Assembly (NCBI GenBank): GCA_963759295.1
Contig: CAVWYT010000011.1
Coordinates: 310,001-374,000, forward strand
Reading direction: 5' to 3'
DNA: 64,000 nt
Origin: WHSW01 sp963759295
Lineage (GTDB): Bacteria; Actinomycetota; Thermoleophilia; Solirubrobacterales; 70-9
Position numbers and translations under genes: made by a program. This document shows, piece by piece, positions 25,632 through 37,323 of the stretch; the first letter of the stretch is position 1, and every line of letters begins with the position of its first letter. The notes under the pieces are model-generated. The model saw only the letters and a program-made list of their open reading frames with translations. It was not told where the DNA came from and did not search any database.

Positions 25632-26798
25632 ATGAGCAGCGATCGAACCCGACCAGTTCGCAGCCGACGCGCCTTCGCGGTCGCTGCGGTCGCGGCGCTA
25701 CTCGCCGCCCTCTGCCTGCTGGGCGCCACCGGCGCCGGCGGCCAGGACCTGCAGTCCGAGCTCGACGCGAAGCGCTCCCAGCTCGAGCAGCAAAAGGAGC
25801 GCAAGGGCGTGCTCTCGAGCGAGCTCGCCGGATACGAGCAGCAGCTCGACCAGCTCGCCGGCGAGGTGGCGACGCTGCGCAATCGCGAGGCGATCGTGGT
25901 CGCCGAGCTGCGCCGGGTGCAGGCTCGTTTGGTCCGCGAGAAGGACCGGCTCGAGAGGCTCCGCCACGAGCTCCGCCGCTCACTGAACGTGCTTCGCAAC
26001 CGGCTGGTCGACATCTACCGCTCGGGCCCACCGGACGTGCTCACGGTGATGCTCGACGCGAACGGCTTCGACGACCTGATCTCCCGCTACGAGTATCTGC
26101 GCCGGATCGAGGAGCAGGACTCGTCGATCGTCAACCGCGTGCGCATCCTCCGCAACGGCACCATCGAGACGGTCGAGCGGGTGACCGCCGACCGCGACGA
26201 AATCGCCGCCAAGAAGGCGGAGCTCGAACGCACCCGGATGCAGCTCGAGGCCCGGGAGGCCGATCTCGACGCGGTCCGCGATCAGAAGGCCACCGCGCTC
26301 GACCAGGTGAGCTCGAACATCGAGCAGCTCGAGGGCGATGTCTCCGATCTGCAGAGCAAGATTCAGGCCCAGATCCAGGCGGCGAGCACGACCGATGTCG
26401 CGCCGCTTCCGGCCGGCCCGATCCAGGGCGGCAGCTCGGGGTTCATCTGGCCCGTCAACGGGACCCTCACCTCCCCGTTCGGGTTCCGCTGGGGCCGGAT
26501 GCACGAGGGGATCGACATCTCGGTTCCGGAGGGGACCCCGATTCGCGCCGCCAAGGCGGGCACCGTGCTCCTCGCCGCCTACACCGGCGGGTACGGCAAC
26601 TACACCTGCATCGACCACGGCGGCGGGCTCTCCTCATGCTACGGACACCAATCCGGCTACGCCGTCAGCTCGGGCGATCAGGTCGACCAGGGCTCGGTGA
26701 TCGGCTACAGCGGCAACACCGGCTCCTCGACCGGACCGCATCTGCACTTCGAGATCCGGGTCAATGGTTCGGCAGTCGACCCGCTTGGGTACTTGTAA
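25632..26798 (+). CDS. M23 (LytM-type) peptidoglycan endopeptidase with N-terminal coiled coil
   Basis: 388 residues. Signal peptide (RRAFAVAAVAALLAALCLLGATGAGG), long coiled coils (about 37-125 and 170-255; LDAKRSQLEQQKER, AELERTRMQLEAREADL) like EnvC/RipA-type regulators, then an M23 domain: HEGIDIS with His291 and Asp295, and HLHFE with His370/His372, the Zn ligands and catalytic His. All LytM residues are present, so it is likely an active D,D- or L,D-endopeptidase outside the membrane. Directly downstream of a c-di-AMP riboswitch. FtsEX (60939-62747) is a plausible regulator of such coiled-coil hydrolases (inference). Confidence 0.92.
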   Translation: MSSDRTRPVRSRRAFAVAAVAALLAALCLLGATGAGGQDLQSELDAKRSQLEQQKERKGVLSSELAGYEQQLDQLAGEVATLRNREAIVVAELRRVQARLVREKDRLERLRHELRRSLNVLRNRLVDIYRSGPPDVLTVMLDANGFDDLISRYEYLRRIEEQDSSIVNRVRILRNGTIETVERVTADRDEIAAKKAELERTRMQLEAREADLDAVRDQKATALDQVSSNIEQLEGDVSDLQSKIQAQIQAASTTDVAPLPAGPIQGGSSGFIWPVNGTLTSPFGFRWGRMHEGIDISVPEGTPIRAAKAGTVLLAAYTGGYGNYTCIDHGGGLSSCYGHQSGYAVSSGDQVDQGSVIGYSGNTGSSTGPHLHFEIRVNGSAVDPLGYL

Positions 26799-26875
26799 GT
26801 CCGGGTCGAGCTGCCTTAGGCTTTTGCCGAGGTCCACGACCGCCGTGACCAACGACGCGTCCGAGCTGTGACGGG

Positions 26876-27607
26876 ATGAGCACGATCGCCCAAACACCCC
26901 CGAAGGCGAGCAGGAACTTCAACCTTCGCGCCTTCCTCGCCGGCGGCACGGCGACCACGGCGCTGATCGCCGGCGCGATCATCATCTTCGCCTCGCTGGC
27001 GGCCTACGTCGCCTTCAACGGCGTCGCGATCGGCGGCGGCGAAAAGGCCGGCAGCGGCAGCGTCGTGGTCCGCGACGCGAGCGCGGTCGGCGACGCGAGC
27101 GGGGCGCCCGAGGCGGCCGCCCGCGCGGGTCTCGGCGCCGCCGACGCCGTTGCCGGGTCGCCGGTCGCGACCTCCGCGGTCGCGCCCCCGCCGGGGACGA
27201 CGACGACGGCGGGCCCGGGCGGCGCGGGCGGCGGCACGATCTCGGATCCGACGACCACGCCCGGCAGCGGCACGACGACGAGCACCGACACGTATGCCAC
27301 GGACGGCGCAGCGACGGCGACCACCGACGGCACCAGCTCGAGCAGCGGCTCCTCGGGGCTGGTCGGCGACACCGTCGCCCAGCTCGACGACGCCGCCAGC
27401 GGCCAGGGGGTCGACGTTCCGCTCAGCGAGACCACCCAGGGCGTCACGGGCACGGTCGACGGCACCGTCGACGGCACCGTCAGCGGCACCGTCGACGGCA
27501 CCGTCAGCGGCACCGTCGACGGCACGCTGAGCGGCGTCGACGACACGCTCGGCGGTGACGCCACCGGCACGGTCGACGGCGTCACCGGCGACCTGCTCGG
27601 CAACTGA
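26876..27607 (+). CDS. membrane-anchored low-complexity surface protein with GTVD/GTVS repeats
   Basis: 243 residues. Cytoplasmic N-terminus (MSTIAQTPPKASRNFNLR), one membrane helix (about 19-50, FLAGGTATTALIAGAIIIFA), then an outside Ala/Gly/Thr/Ser-rich region. The C-terminal third has seven tandem tetrapeptides GTVD/GTVS/GTLS (27449-27532) followed by more GTVDG-like units. No catalytic domain. It follows the M23 peptidase by about 80 bases on the same strand, possibly cotranscribed. The low-complexity region may be a flexible wall-spanning stalk; family unknown. Confidence 0.7.
   Translation: MSTIAQTPPKASRNFNLRAFLAGGTATTALIAGAIIIFASLAAYVAFNGVAIGGGEKAGSGSVVVRDASAVGDASGAPEAAARAGLGAADAVAGSPVATSAVAPPPGTTTTAGPGGAGGGTISDPTTTPGSGTTTSTDTYATDGAATATTDGTSSSSGSSGLVGDTVAQLDDAASGQGVDVPLSETTQGVTGTVDGTVDGTVSGTVDGTVSGTVDGTLSGVDDTLGGDATGTVDGVTGDLLGN
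27449..27532 (+). repeat. seven tandem 12-bp units inside the surface-protein gene
   Basis: Units of the form GGCACCGTCGAC or GGCACCGTCAGC, seven in a row, encode GTVD and GTVS in near alternation (last unit GTLS). The units are nearly identical at DNA level, so the array can change length in frame by slippage or recombination. Confidence 0.85.
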
Positions 27608-28378
27608 TCAGTCGGGCGCGCTCACTGACCCGGCGTCCGCTTGCGCCGAACCCGAGAGCGCCCGCTCGAGCCATCTGAGCGCCACTCCCTGCAGCTCGGC
27701 GTCGTGCTGCGCGGAACGATGGTCGCCTCCACCGAGCAGGATCAGCTTTCGCGGCTCGGCCGCCTGCGCGAAGAGCTCCTCGGAGGACTCGCTCGGGATC
27801 CGCTCGTCGCCGCGCGCGTGGATGAGCAGCAGCGGCTTGGCGCCCATCGCCCGGACGGCGTCGCGCAGGTCGCGCTCGCGAAGCCAGCTCGCGAGCTCGG
27901 CCCGTCCCCGGTCGGTGATTCGCATCTCCAGCGTCTCGGCGCGCAGACCCCGGATCAGGTGCTCCTCGCCGGCGGGGCAGATCGCGATCGCGCCCGCGAT
28001 CGCGTCACATCGCGCCGCCGCGTGGATCGCCATGAACCCGCCCAGGCTCGAGCCGCGAACGCAGACCCGCCCCGGATCGACGCCGCCGCGGCGCGCGAGC
28101 AGGCGGGCCATCGTGCAGACGTCGTCGAGGGCCGCGGGTGCCATCTCGTCGACCGACTCCCCGTGGCCGCGCTGGTCGTAGGCGAGCGCCGCCCATCCGC
28201 TGGCCGCGCAAAGGCGAGCGAAGTCGGCATGGTTGTGCCTGCTCGAGCCGGCGCCGTGGACGATCAGCATTCCGGGCCAGGGAGGAGCTCGATCGGGCAG
28301 CCGCAGCGAGTACGGCCTCGCGCCCTCGGCGCCGCTCTCGCCCACCGCGCGCGGGCGTGGTAGCCAACGCCTTCTCAT
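27608..28378 (-). CDS. alpha/beta hydrolase
   Basis: 256 residues. Oxyanion segment MLIVHGAGSSRHNHADF, then GWAALAYDQRGHGES, nucleophile elbow VCVRGSSLGGFMAI (Ser in GSSLGG), catalytic Asp in LLLIHARGDERIPSES and His in LLGGGDHRSAQHD. The order is that of prolyl-oligopeptidase-like or dienelactone-hydrolase-like serine hydrolases. No signal peptide, so cytoplasmic. Substrate unknown. Convergent with the surface-protein gene (stop codons almost adjacent). Confidence 0.85.
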   Translation of the reverse strand: MRRRWLPRPRAVGESGAEGARPYSLRLPDRAPPWPGMLIVHGAGSSRHNHADFARLCAASGWAALAYDQRGHGESVDEMAPAALDDVCTMARLLARRGGVDPGRVCVRGSSLGGFMAIHAAARCDAIAGAIAICPAGEEHLIRGLRAETLEMRITDRGRAELASWLRERDLRDAVRAMGAKPLLLIHARGDERIPSESSEELFAQAAEPRKLILLGGGDHRSAQHDAELQGVALRWLERALSGSAQADAGSVSAPD

Positions 28379-28438
28379 CGGGCGGATCCTTGCGCAACCA
28401 ACCGCGACCGCCGCTTGCCGTCACAATCCGTCGCCGCG

Positions 28439-29752
28439 ATGAGCACCGGCGCCATGCAGACGATCCGCAACCAGATCGAGGCCTCGGCCGTCTATCCGCG
28501 CGGCAGCCGCGTCAACGAGCGCGGTCACCTCGAGGTCGGTGGCTGCGACGTCGTCGAGGTCGCGCGCGAGCACGGGACCCCGGCGTACATGTACGCGGTC
28601 GACGACATCCGCGCCCGCGCCCGCCTGTACCTGTCGGCGTTCCGCGAACGCAACGAGGACTTCGAGGTCCTGTACGCGAGCAAGGCGGCGCCATTCACGG
28701 CGATCTGCCGACTGCTCGCCGAGGAGGGGCTCTCCGTCGACGTCGCCTCGGGGGGCGAGCTCCACGTGGCGCTCGCGGCCGGCTTCGACCCCGAGCGGAT
28801 CCACATGCACGGCAACAACAAGAGCGAGGCCGAGCTTCGCGGCGCGGTCGAGTCGGCGATCGGCTACGTGATCTGCGACTCGCTGGCCGAGATCGGCCGC
28901 CTCGAGGCGATCTGCGCCGAGGCCGGTCGCCGTCAGCGCGTCCTGATCCGGGTGACGCCCGGCGTCAAGGCGGACACCCACACCTACATCCAGACCGGTC
29001 AGCTCGACTCGAAGTTCGGCCTCGGGCTCGCCGACGGGTTGGCGGCGTCGGCGGTCGACGCGGTCCAGGCGGCTCCGAGCCTCGAGCTCGTCGGCCTGCA
29101 CGCGCACATCGGCTCGCAGATCTTCGAGCTCGAGCCCTACGTGAAGGCGATCGAGGCGCTCGCCGAGCTCGCCGGCCCGAGCTGGTGCCGGATGCTCAAC
29201 GTCGGCGGCGGGCTCGGGATCGCCTACACGGCCGAGGACGAGCCGCCGTCGATCGAGGCTTACGTCGACGTCAAGGTGAACGGCGTCCGCGCCGTGTTCG
29301 ACCCGCCGCCTCGGATCCTGGTCGAGCCGGGCCGGTCGCTGGTCGGCAACGCCGGAATCACGGCCTACACGGTGGGAACCGTGAAGCGGATCCCCAACGT
29401 CCGCACCTACGTCGCGGTCGACGGCGGCATGTCCGACAACCTGCGGCCGATGCTCTACGGCTCCCGCTATGAGGCGATCATCGCCAATCGCGCCGCCCAG
29501 CCGCCGGACACCACGGTGACGGTCGCCGGCATGCACTGCGAGTCGAGCGACATGCTGGTCCGCGACGCGACGCTCGCCGCGCCGGGGGTCGGCGACGTGC
29601 TCGTAACCCCGGCCACCGGCGCCTACGGCTACGCGATGGCCAACAACTACAACGGGGTCCCGCGCCCGCCGGTGATCTTCTGCGAGAACGGTGACGCCAG
29701 GGTCGTCGTCCGCCGCGAGACCTACGACGATCTCACCGCGAGGGACGAGTGA
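28439..29752 (+). CDS. lysA: diaminopimelate decarboxylase
   Basis: 437 residues from ATG 28439 (a second ATG at 28454 is also possible). Fold-III PLP decarboxylase: PLP-lysine Lys82 in VLYASKAAPF, glycine-rich phosphate loop in MLNVGGGLGIAY, HAHIGSQI, VEPGRSLVGNAG, and active-site CESSD (MHCESSDMLV) near the C-terminus with AYGYAMANNYN. Catalyses meso-DAP to L-lysine. Stop overlaps the hom start, and thrC follows: an aspartate-family amino acid operon lysA-hom-thrC common in actinobacteria. Confidence 0.95.
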   Translation: MSTGAMQTIRNQIEASAVYPRGSRVNERGHLEVGGCDVVEVAREHGTPAYMYAVDDIRARARLYLSAFRERNEDFEVLYASKAAPFTAICRLLAEEGLSVDVASGGELHVALAAGFDPERIHMHGNNKSEAELRGAVESAIGYVICDSLAEIGRLEAICAEAGRRQRVLIRVTPGVKADTHTYIQTGQLDSKFGLGLADGLAASAVDAVQAAPSLELVGLHAHIGSQIFELEPYVKAIEALAELAGPSWCRMLNVGGGLGIAYTAEDEPPSIEAYVDVKVNGVRAVFDPPPRILVEPGRSLVGNAGITAYTVGTVKRIPNVRTYVAVDGGMSDNLRPMLYGSRYEAIIANRAAQPPDTTVTVAGMHCESSDMLVRDATLAAPGVGDVLVTPATGAYGYAMANNYNGVPRPPVIFCENGDARVVVRRETYDDLTARDE

Positions 29753-30972
29753 CCGATCCGGCCCGCATCGGCGTCCTCGGCAAGGGCACCGTCGGCGGCG
29801 CGTTCGTCGAGCTGATCGAGCGCAGCGCCGCCGAGGTCGAGGCGGCGTCGGGACGCCGGCCGGAGGTGACCGGGGTGCTGCGGCGCTCGGAGGGCGACTT
29901 CGAGCGGATCCTCGAAGCGAGCGAGATCGTCGTCGAGCTCATCGGTGGCACCGATCCGGCGCGCGCGTACGTCCTCCGCGCGCTCGAGTCCGGCTGTCAC
30001 GTGGTCACCGCCAACAAGCAGCTGGTCGCTCAGCACGGCGAGGAGCTGTTCGAGGCCGCGCGCCGCGCCGGCGTCCAGCTGCGCTTCGAGGCGGCCGTCG
30101 CGGGCGTCGTTCCCGTGATCCGGGTGATCCAGGAGAGCCTCGGCGCGACGCCGATCACGAAGGTGTTCGGGATCGTCAACGGGACCACCAACTTCATCCT
30201 CTCCGAGATGGCCGCGACCGGGGCGGTCTACGGCGACGTCCTCGCCCGCGCTCAGGAGCTCGGCTACGCCGAGGCCGACCCGACCGACGACGTCGGCGGC
30301 GCGGACGCGGCCGCGAAGATGGCGATCCTCGCCCGGCTCGCCTTCCACACCCCGGTCGCGCTCGAGGCCGTCACCTACGAGGGGATCACCGAGATTCAGC
30401 CCGACGACCTCGCCTACGCGAAGGAGTTCGGGCTCTCGCTGAAGCTGCTCGGGGTCGCCGAGCTGGTGGACGGCGGGATCAGCGTGCGCGTATTCCCCTG
30501 CTTTCTGCATCGTGGCCATCCGTTGGCGCCGGTCGAGGGGCCGTTCAACGCGGTCATGGTCGAGGCGCCGACGATCACCGAGATCACGATGTCGGGGCCC
30601 GGCGCCGGCGGGGTCGAGACGGCGACCGCGGTGCTCGGCGACGTCGTCTCGATCCTCGCCGGTGACGCCCCGGTTCACCGGATCCGGCGCGAGCTGCCGG
30701 CGGTCACCGACGTGCCGTCGGCTTTCTACCTCCATCTCGAGGTCGCCGACCGTCCCGGCGTGCTGGCTCGAATCGCCGAGGTCCTCGGCCGCAACGAGAT
30801 CTCGGTCCAGAGCGTCGTTCAGCGCGGGCTCGGCGACGAGGCCCGGCTGGTGATGGTCATGCACGAGACGCTCGAGAGTCGCTTCTACGCCGCGCTCGAG
30901 GAGATCGCGAAGCTCGACTTCGTGCGCGGGTCGCCGCGCGCGATCAGGGTGATCGAGGAGGAGTTCGTCTGA
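29749..30972 (+). CDS. hom: homoserine dehydrogenase
   Basis: 407 residues; GTG start overlaps the lysA stop. NAD(P) motif GVLGKGTVGGAFVEL (Gly11-x-Gly13-xx-Gly16), VVTANKQLVAQH, catalytic region KVFGIVNGTTNFIL and DVGGADAAAKMAILARLAF (Lys and Asp of the active site), and a C-terminal ACT domain (about 320-400, FYLHLEVADRPGVLARIAEVLGRNEISVQSV) for feedback inhibition by threonine. The length is slightly below typical (about 430). Converts aspartate semialdehyde to homoserine. Confidence 0.95.
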   Translation: MTDPARIGVLGKGTVGGAFVELIERSAAEVEAASGRRPEVTGVLRRSEGDFERILEASEIVVELIGGTDPARAYVLRALESGCHVVTANKQLVAQHGEELFEAARRAGVQLRFEAAVAGVVPVIRVIQESLGATPITKVFGIVNGTTNFILSEMAATGAVYGDVLARAQELGYAEADPTDDVGGADAAAKMAILARLAFHTPVALEAVTYEGITEIQPDDLAYAKEFGLSLKLLGVAELVDGGISVRVFPCFLHRGHPLAPVEGPFNAVMVEAPTITEITMSGPGAGGVETATAVLGDVVSILAGDAPVHRIRRELPAVTDVPSAFYLHLEVADRPGVLARIAEVLGRNEISVQSVVQRGLGDEARLVMVMHETLESRFYAALEEIAKLDFVRGSPRAIRVIEEEFV

Positions 30973-31053
30973 TCGAGGTCCGGCGTGCGGGCGAGGCCGA
31001 CGTCGGCGATCACCTGCCGGTGCGGCCGGCGACGAACTAGGGTCCGTGGGACG

Positions 31054-32088
31054 ATGCCGCAGCCGCTTATCGAGCGCTACCGCGACGCGCTTTCCCTCGA
31101 GCCCGGTGACCCCGTCGTCACCCTGAACGAGGGATCGACGCCGCTGGTCGAGGCGCCGGTGGTCTCCGAGCGGGTCGGCGCCAAGGTGCTGCTCAAGCTC
31201 GAGGGCGCCAACCCGACCGGCAGCTTCAAGGATCGCGGGATGACGGTCGCGGTCTCGCGCGCCAAGGGCGCCGGAGCCGAGGTGGTGATCTGCGCCTCGA
31301 CCGGCAACACCGCCGCCAGCGCCGCCGCCTACGCGGCTCGCGCCGGGCTGCGCGGGGCCGTGATCGTGCCCGAGGGCAAGATCGCGATCGGCAAGCTCGC
31401 CCAGGCGCTGATGCACGGCGCGCGGGTGATCGCCCTGCGGGGGAACTTCGACCGGGCGTTCGAGATCGTCCGCGCGCTCGCCGACCGGCACCCGGTGGAG
31501 CTGGTCAACTCGGTCAACCCCTACCGGATCGACGGTCAGAAGACGGCTGCGTTCGAGGTGCTCGAGGAGCTCGGCGCCGCCCCCGACGCGCTCGCGATCC
31601 CGGTCGGCAACGCCGGCAACGTGACCGCCTGGTGGCGGGGCTTCGGCGAGCGCGGCGCGGCTCCCCTGCTCTATGGCTTTCAGGCCGAGGGCGCCGCGCC
31701 GCTGGTGCTCGGCGCGCCGGTCGCCGAGCCCGAGACCGTCGCCTCGGCGATCCGGATCGGGAACCCGGCTCGATGGGAGGAGGCGATGGCGGCGTTCACC
31801 TCGTCGCGCGGGCGCGTCGAGGCGGTCTCCGACGAGCAGATCCTCGACGCCTACCACCTGCTCGCCTCACGAGAGGGAGTCTTCTGCGAGCCGGCATCGG
31901 CCGCCTCGGTGGCCGGGATCCTCGCCCACGGGCTGCCGGCTCCCGCGGGTCGGGGGCCGGTCGAGACGATCGTCTGCGTGCTCACCGGGCATGGGCTCAA
32001 GGATCCGGATACCGCGCTCGCCAACGCGCCGCAGGTGATCGGTTGCGAGGCGTCGGTCGGCGCGGTCGAGCGCGTCGTCTTCGGCTGA
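31054..32088 (+). CDS. thrC: threonine synthase
   Basis: 344 residues from ATG 31054; the frame is open upstream but MPQPLIERYRDALSLEPGDP is the usual start. PLP-lysine Lys59 in NPTGSFKDRGM, ASTGNTAASAAAYAA, PVGNAGNVTAWWRGF (phosphate-binding loop), SREGVFCEPASAASVAG. Short fold-II type as in actinobacteria. Converts O-phosphohomoserine to threonine; homoserine kinase (thrB) is not in the window. About 80 bases after hom. Confidence 0.94.
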   Translation: MPQPLIERYRDALSLEPGDPVVTLNEGSTPLVEAPVVSERVGAKVLLKLEGANPTGSFKDRGMTVAVSRAKGAGAEVVICASTGNTAASAAAYAARAGLRGAVIVPEGKIAIGKLAQALMHGARVIALRGNFDRAFEIVRALADRHPVELVNSVNPYRIDGQKTAAFEVLEELGAAPDALAIPVGNAGNVTAWWRGFGERGAAPLLYGFQAEGAAPLVLGAPVAEPETVASAIRIGNPARWEEAMAAFTSSRGRVEAVSDEQILDAYHLLASREGVFCEPASAASVAGILAHGLPAPAGRGPVETIVCVLTGHGLKDPDTALANAPQVIGCEASVGAVERVVFG

Positions 32089-32262
32089 CCGAACCGGCTT
32101 GAGCCGAGAAGCTTCGCAGCCGACAGGGCGTGCGTGTATCGCCACGGTGCCGAGCGCGACTCGGCCTGATCCGCGCGCCCTGAGCGCGCCCGGCCGGGCG
32201 ATGGTCGGCGCATCCGCCGGAGCTCGGCCATCGACCTCGCCACCACCGTCGCCGCTCTTGTC

Positions 32263-32871
32263 GTGCCGCCGCGATGCGCTGCGTGCGGCTCCCCATGTCG
32301 TCCGCGCGAGGCGCTCTGTCCACGATGCCGGCTCGCCGTGGCTGCGATGCCCGGGGCGGTCGCGATCGTGCCCGGGGTGGGCGAGGTCGCGTGGGCAGCG
32401 CCGTATGAGGGCGTCGCGCGCGAGCTGATCGCGGCGCTCAAGTTCCGCGCCCGGCTGACGCTGGTGCGACCGCTGGCGGCGGCGATCGCGGCGGCACTAC
32501 CGCCGATCGGCGCCGAGTGGTCGGTGGTCGCGGTGCCGGCCGCGCCCGGGCGACGCCGGCGGCGGGGATTCGATCCCGCCGAGCAGCTCGCCGCGGCGCT
32601 CGCCTCGGGGCTCGGGCTGGAGCTCGCGGCGCCGCTTCGGCGCTCGAACGGGCCGCGCCAGGTGGGCCGCCGGCGTCGCGAGCGGCTCGCCGCGCCGCCC
32701 GGGTTCCGCGCCGTAGTGACCGGCCCGCGGCGGGCGCTGCTCGTCGATGACGTCCTGACCACGGGCGCCACGCTGCGCTCCTGCGCCATGGCCCTGCGAA
32801 TGGCCGGCTGCGTCGAGACCCGAGGGGCGGTGTTCGCACGCGCGCTTGGTGAGCGCAGCGTCGGCGCGTAG
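32263..32871 (+). CDS. ComF-family phosphoribosyltransferase-like protein
   Basis: 202 residues, GTG start. N-terminal zinc-ribbon Cys pairs (RCAACGSPC, LCPRCRL), a middle AAPYEGVARELIAALKFRARLTL segment, and the PRTase PRPP loop ALLVDDVLTTGATLRSC preceded by RRRRRGFDPAEQLAAALA and NGPRQVGRRRRERL. This is the ComF/GntX architecture; ComF is needed for DNA uptake in competent species, elsewhere its role is unclear. Followed within 40 bases by hpf. Confidence 0.88.
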   Translation: MPPRCAACGSPCRPREALCPRCRLAVAAMPGAVAIVPGVGEVAWAAPYEGVARELIAALKFRARLTLVRPLAAAIAAALPPIGAEWSVVAVPAAPGRRRRRGFDPAEQLAAALASGLGLELAAPLRRSNGPRQVGRRRRERLAAPPGFRAVVTGPRRALLVDDVLTTGATLRSCAMALRMAGCVETRGAVFARALGERSVGA

Positions 32872-32908
32872 CATGGTCATGGACGCAGCGAACAGGGAAG
32901 GAGACAGA

Positions 32909-33256
32909 GTGCGAATCGAGGTCAGGGGCCGCAATTTTGAGGTGACCGAGGAGCTTCGTCGGGCCGTCGCCAAGCGCTTCTCGCGGGTCGATCGCCAGGT
33001 CTCGCCGTACGCGAGCCTCGACGTCGAGCTCCGCGAGGAGCGAAACCCGGCGATCCCGGCTCGCTACGTCGCCGAGGCGAACCTCCGCCTCAAGGGAGCG
33101 GTGCTGCATGCGACAGAGGCCTCCCCGGAGATGCTGCACTCGATCCACGAGATTGCCGAGGACATCCGTCGTCAGGTGAAACGCCATCGCGACAAGCGCC
33201 GCGGGCGCGACCAGGCGCGGCGGCTCGCGGGCCGGCTTCGCCGTCGGGTCGCCTGA
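32909..33256 (+). CDS. hpf: ribosome hibernation promoting factor, short form (HPF/YfiA)
   Basis: 115 residues from GTG 32909, preceded by GGGAAGGAGACAGA. Residues 1-95 form the S30AE domain (IEVRGRNFEVTEELRRAVAKRFSRVDRQ, ASLDVELREERNPAIPARYVAEANLRLKG, AEDIRRQVKRHRDKRR). The C-terminal dimerisation domain of long HPF is absent; instead a short Arg-rich tail ends the protein. It binds the 30S decoding region in stationary phase. Located just before secA, as in many actinobacteria and firmicutes. Confidence 0.88.
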   Translation: MRIEVRGRNFEVTEELRRAVAKRFSRVDRQVSPYASLDVELREERNPAIPARYVAEANLRLKGAVLHATEASPEMLHSIHEIAEDIRRQVKRHRDKRRGRDQARRLAGRLRRRVA

Positions 33257-33297
33257 GCGCACCGGACGGCCGCTCGCGGCCGCTACTCTCAGAACCC

Positions 33298-36138
<2,841 letters not shown>

Positions 36139-36206
36139 TCGCGGCGACGTCCGCGCCGGCCGCCTGCGCTGCCTTCGGCTCGCGGGTGACCGGCCTGCTG
36201 CCGTAG

Positions 36207-36854
36207 ATGGCGGCGGCCGAGCCCGACCCCGCCACGGCGACGCGGCTGCGGGACGGGCCCGACGGGCGGCGGCGCTGCTGGTGGGCCGTGTCGGCTCCGG
36301 ACTACGTCGCCTACCACGACGACGAATGGGGGCGGCCGGTGACCGATGACCGCGGGATCTATGAGCGGCTCGTCCTCGAGGCATTCCAGTCCGGGCTCTC
36401 GTGGCTGACGATCCTGCGCAAGCGAGAGGCCTTCCGTTCGGCCTTCGAGGGCTTCGACTTCGAGCGCGTCGCGAGGTACGGCGACGGCGACGTCGAGCGG
36501 CTGCTCGCCGACGCGGCGATCGTCCGCAACCGCGCCAAGATCGAGGCCGCGATCGCCAACGCGGGCGCCGCCGTCCGGCTCCGAGAGGGCGGCCAGTCGC
36601 TGGCCGCCCTCGCCTGGTCGTTTCGGCCCGAGCGCGAGCGAGTCCCGGCGAGCGGCGAGCCGCCGGCGACCGTGACTCGCGAGTCGACCGCGCTCGCGAA
36701 GGAGCTCAAGCGACGCGGATTCCGGTTCGTCGGCCCGACCACCGCCTACGCGCTGATGCAGGCGATCGGGATCGTCAACGACCATCTCGCCGGCTGCGCG
36801 GTGCGCGCAGAGGTCGAGGCCGAGCGCGAGACGGCGCTCGGCGCGATGCGATGA
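36207..36854 (+). CDS. tag: DNA-3-methyladenine glycosylase I
   Basis: 215 residues. Zinc ligands and family motifs visible: CWWAVSAPDYVAYHDDEWGRPV (Cys24, His37), catalytic Glu58 in LVLEAFQSGLSWLTIL, NRAKIEAAIANA, FRFVGPTTAYALMQAIGIVNDHLAGC (His and Cys zinc ligands). N-terminus about 20 residues longer than E. coli Tag. Excises 3-methyladenine from alkylated DNA. Stop overlaps the next gene's start (ATGA). Confidence 0.94.
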   Translation: MAAAEPDPATATRLRDGPDGRRRCWWAVSAPDYVAYHDDEWGRPVTDDRGIYERLVLEAFQSGLSWLTILRKREAFRSAFEGFDFERVARYGDGDVERLLADAAIVRNRAKIEAAIANAGAAVRLREGGQSLAALAWSFRPERERVPASGEPPATVTRESTALAKELKRRGFRFVGPTTAYALMQAIGIVNDHLAGCAVRAEVEAERETALGAMR

Positions 36855-37246
36855 GGGAGGGCGATCCCGAGGCGATCGTCGACGCGTTCATCGACGCGTT
36901 CAACGCCGAGAACCTCGATGCCATGGCTGCCGCGCTGAGCGAGAAGGTCGAGATCCACGGCCGCCGCGGCGTCGCGATCGGGCGCGCGAGGGCGCGGCAA
37001 TGGGCGAGGCGCCGTCCGTCCGGGAGCCTTCGCCAGCGACTGGTGCTCGACGGGGTGCACCACGGTCGGGGCCGCACGGCGGTCGCGTTCGTCCGCCGCC
37101 AATGGCTGTGGAAGGAGGACGGCCAGGTCGCCGACGAGCAGCAGCTCGGAATCGTGGTCGCGCTCGATGAACAGGGCCTGATCGCCCGCTGGCAGCCGTT
37201 CGACGATCGCGCTTCCGCGCTCGCGGCCGCCGGCCTCGACGACTAG
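36851..37246 (+). CDS. SnoaL-like (NTF2-fold) protein
   Basis: 131 residues, MREGDPEAIVDAFIDAFNAENLDAM onward. NTF2-like order: helix, AAALSEKVEIHGRRGVAIGRARARQW, strands LVLDGVHHGRGRTAVAFVRRQWLWKEDG and EQQLGIVVALDEQGLIARWQPFDD, tail ASALAAAGLDD, which echoes the EAAGLSE end of the array at 1-1666. Overlaps tag by ATGA, so translationally coupled. The function is unknown; association with a DNA repair gene may be incidental. Confidence 0.82.
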   Translation: MREGDPEAIVDAFIDAFNAENLDAMAAALSEKVEIHGRRGVAIGRARARQWARRRPSGSLRQRLVLDGVHHGRGRTAVAFVRRQWLWKEDGQVADEQQLGIVVALDEQGLIARWQPFDDRASALAAAGLDD

Positions 37247-37323
37247 GTCCGGATCCCGCCGAAGCGGTGGTCGATAGGCTCGCCGCAATTGGTCGGCAAC
37301 CGAGGGCGTGGAGGTTGAGAGCG

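Noticed and set aside
27449..27532. Regular repeats as a possible CRISPR array
   Set aside because: Units are 12 bp, contiguous without spacers and in frame within a protein gene; no cas genes nearby.
29722..31857. Minus-strand open frame of 711 codons opposite hom and thrC
   Set aside because: Antisense to two well-conserved enzymes, with no recognisable domain; explained by codon bias of the sense strand.
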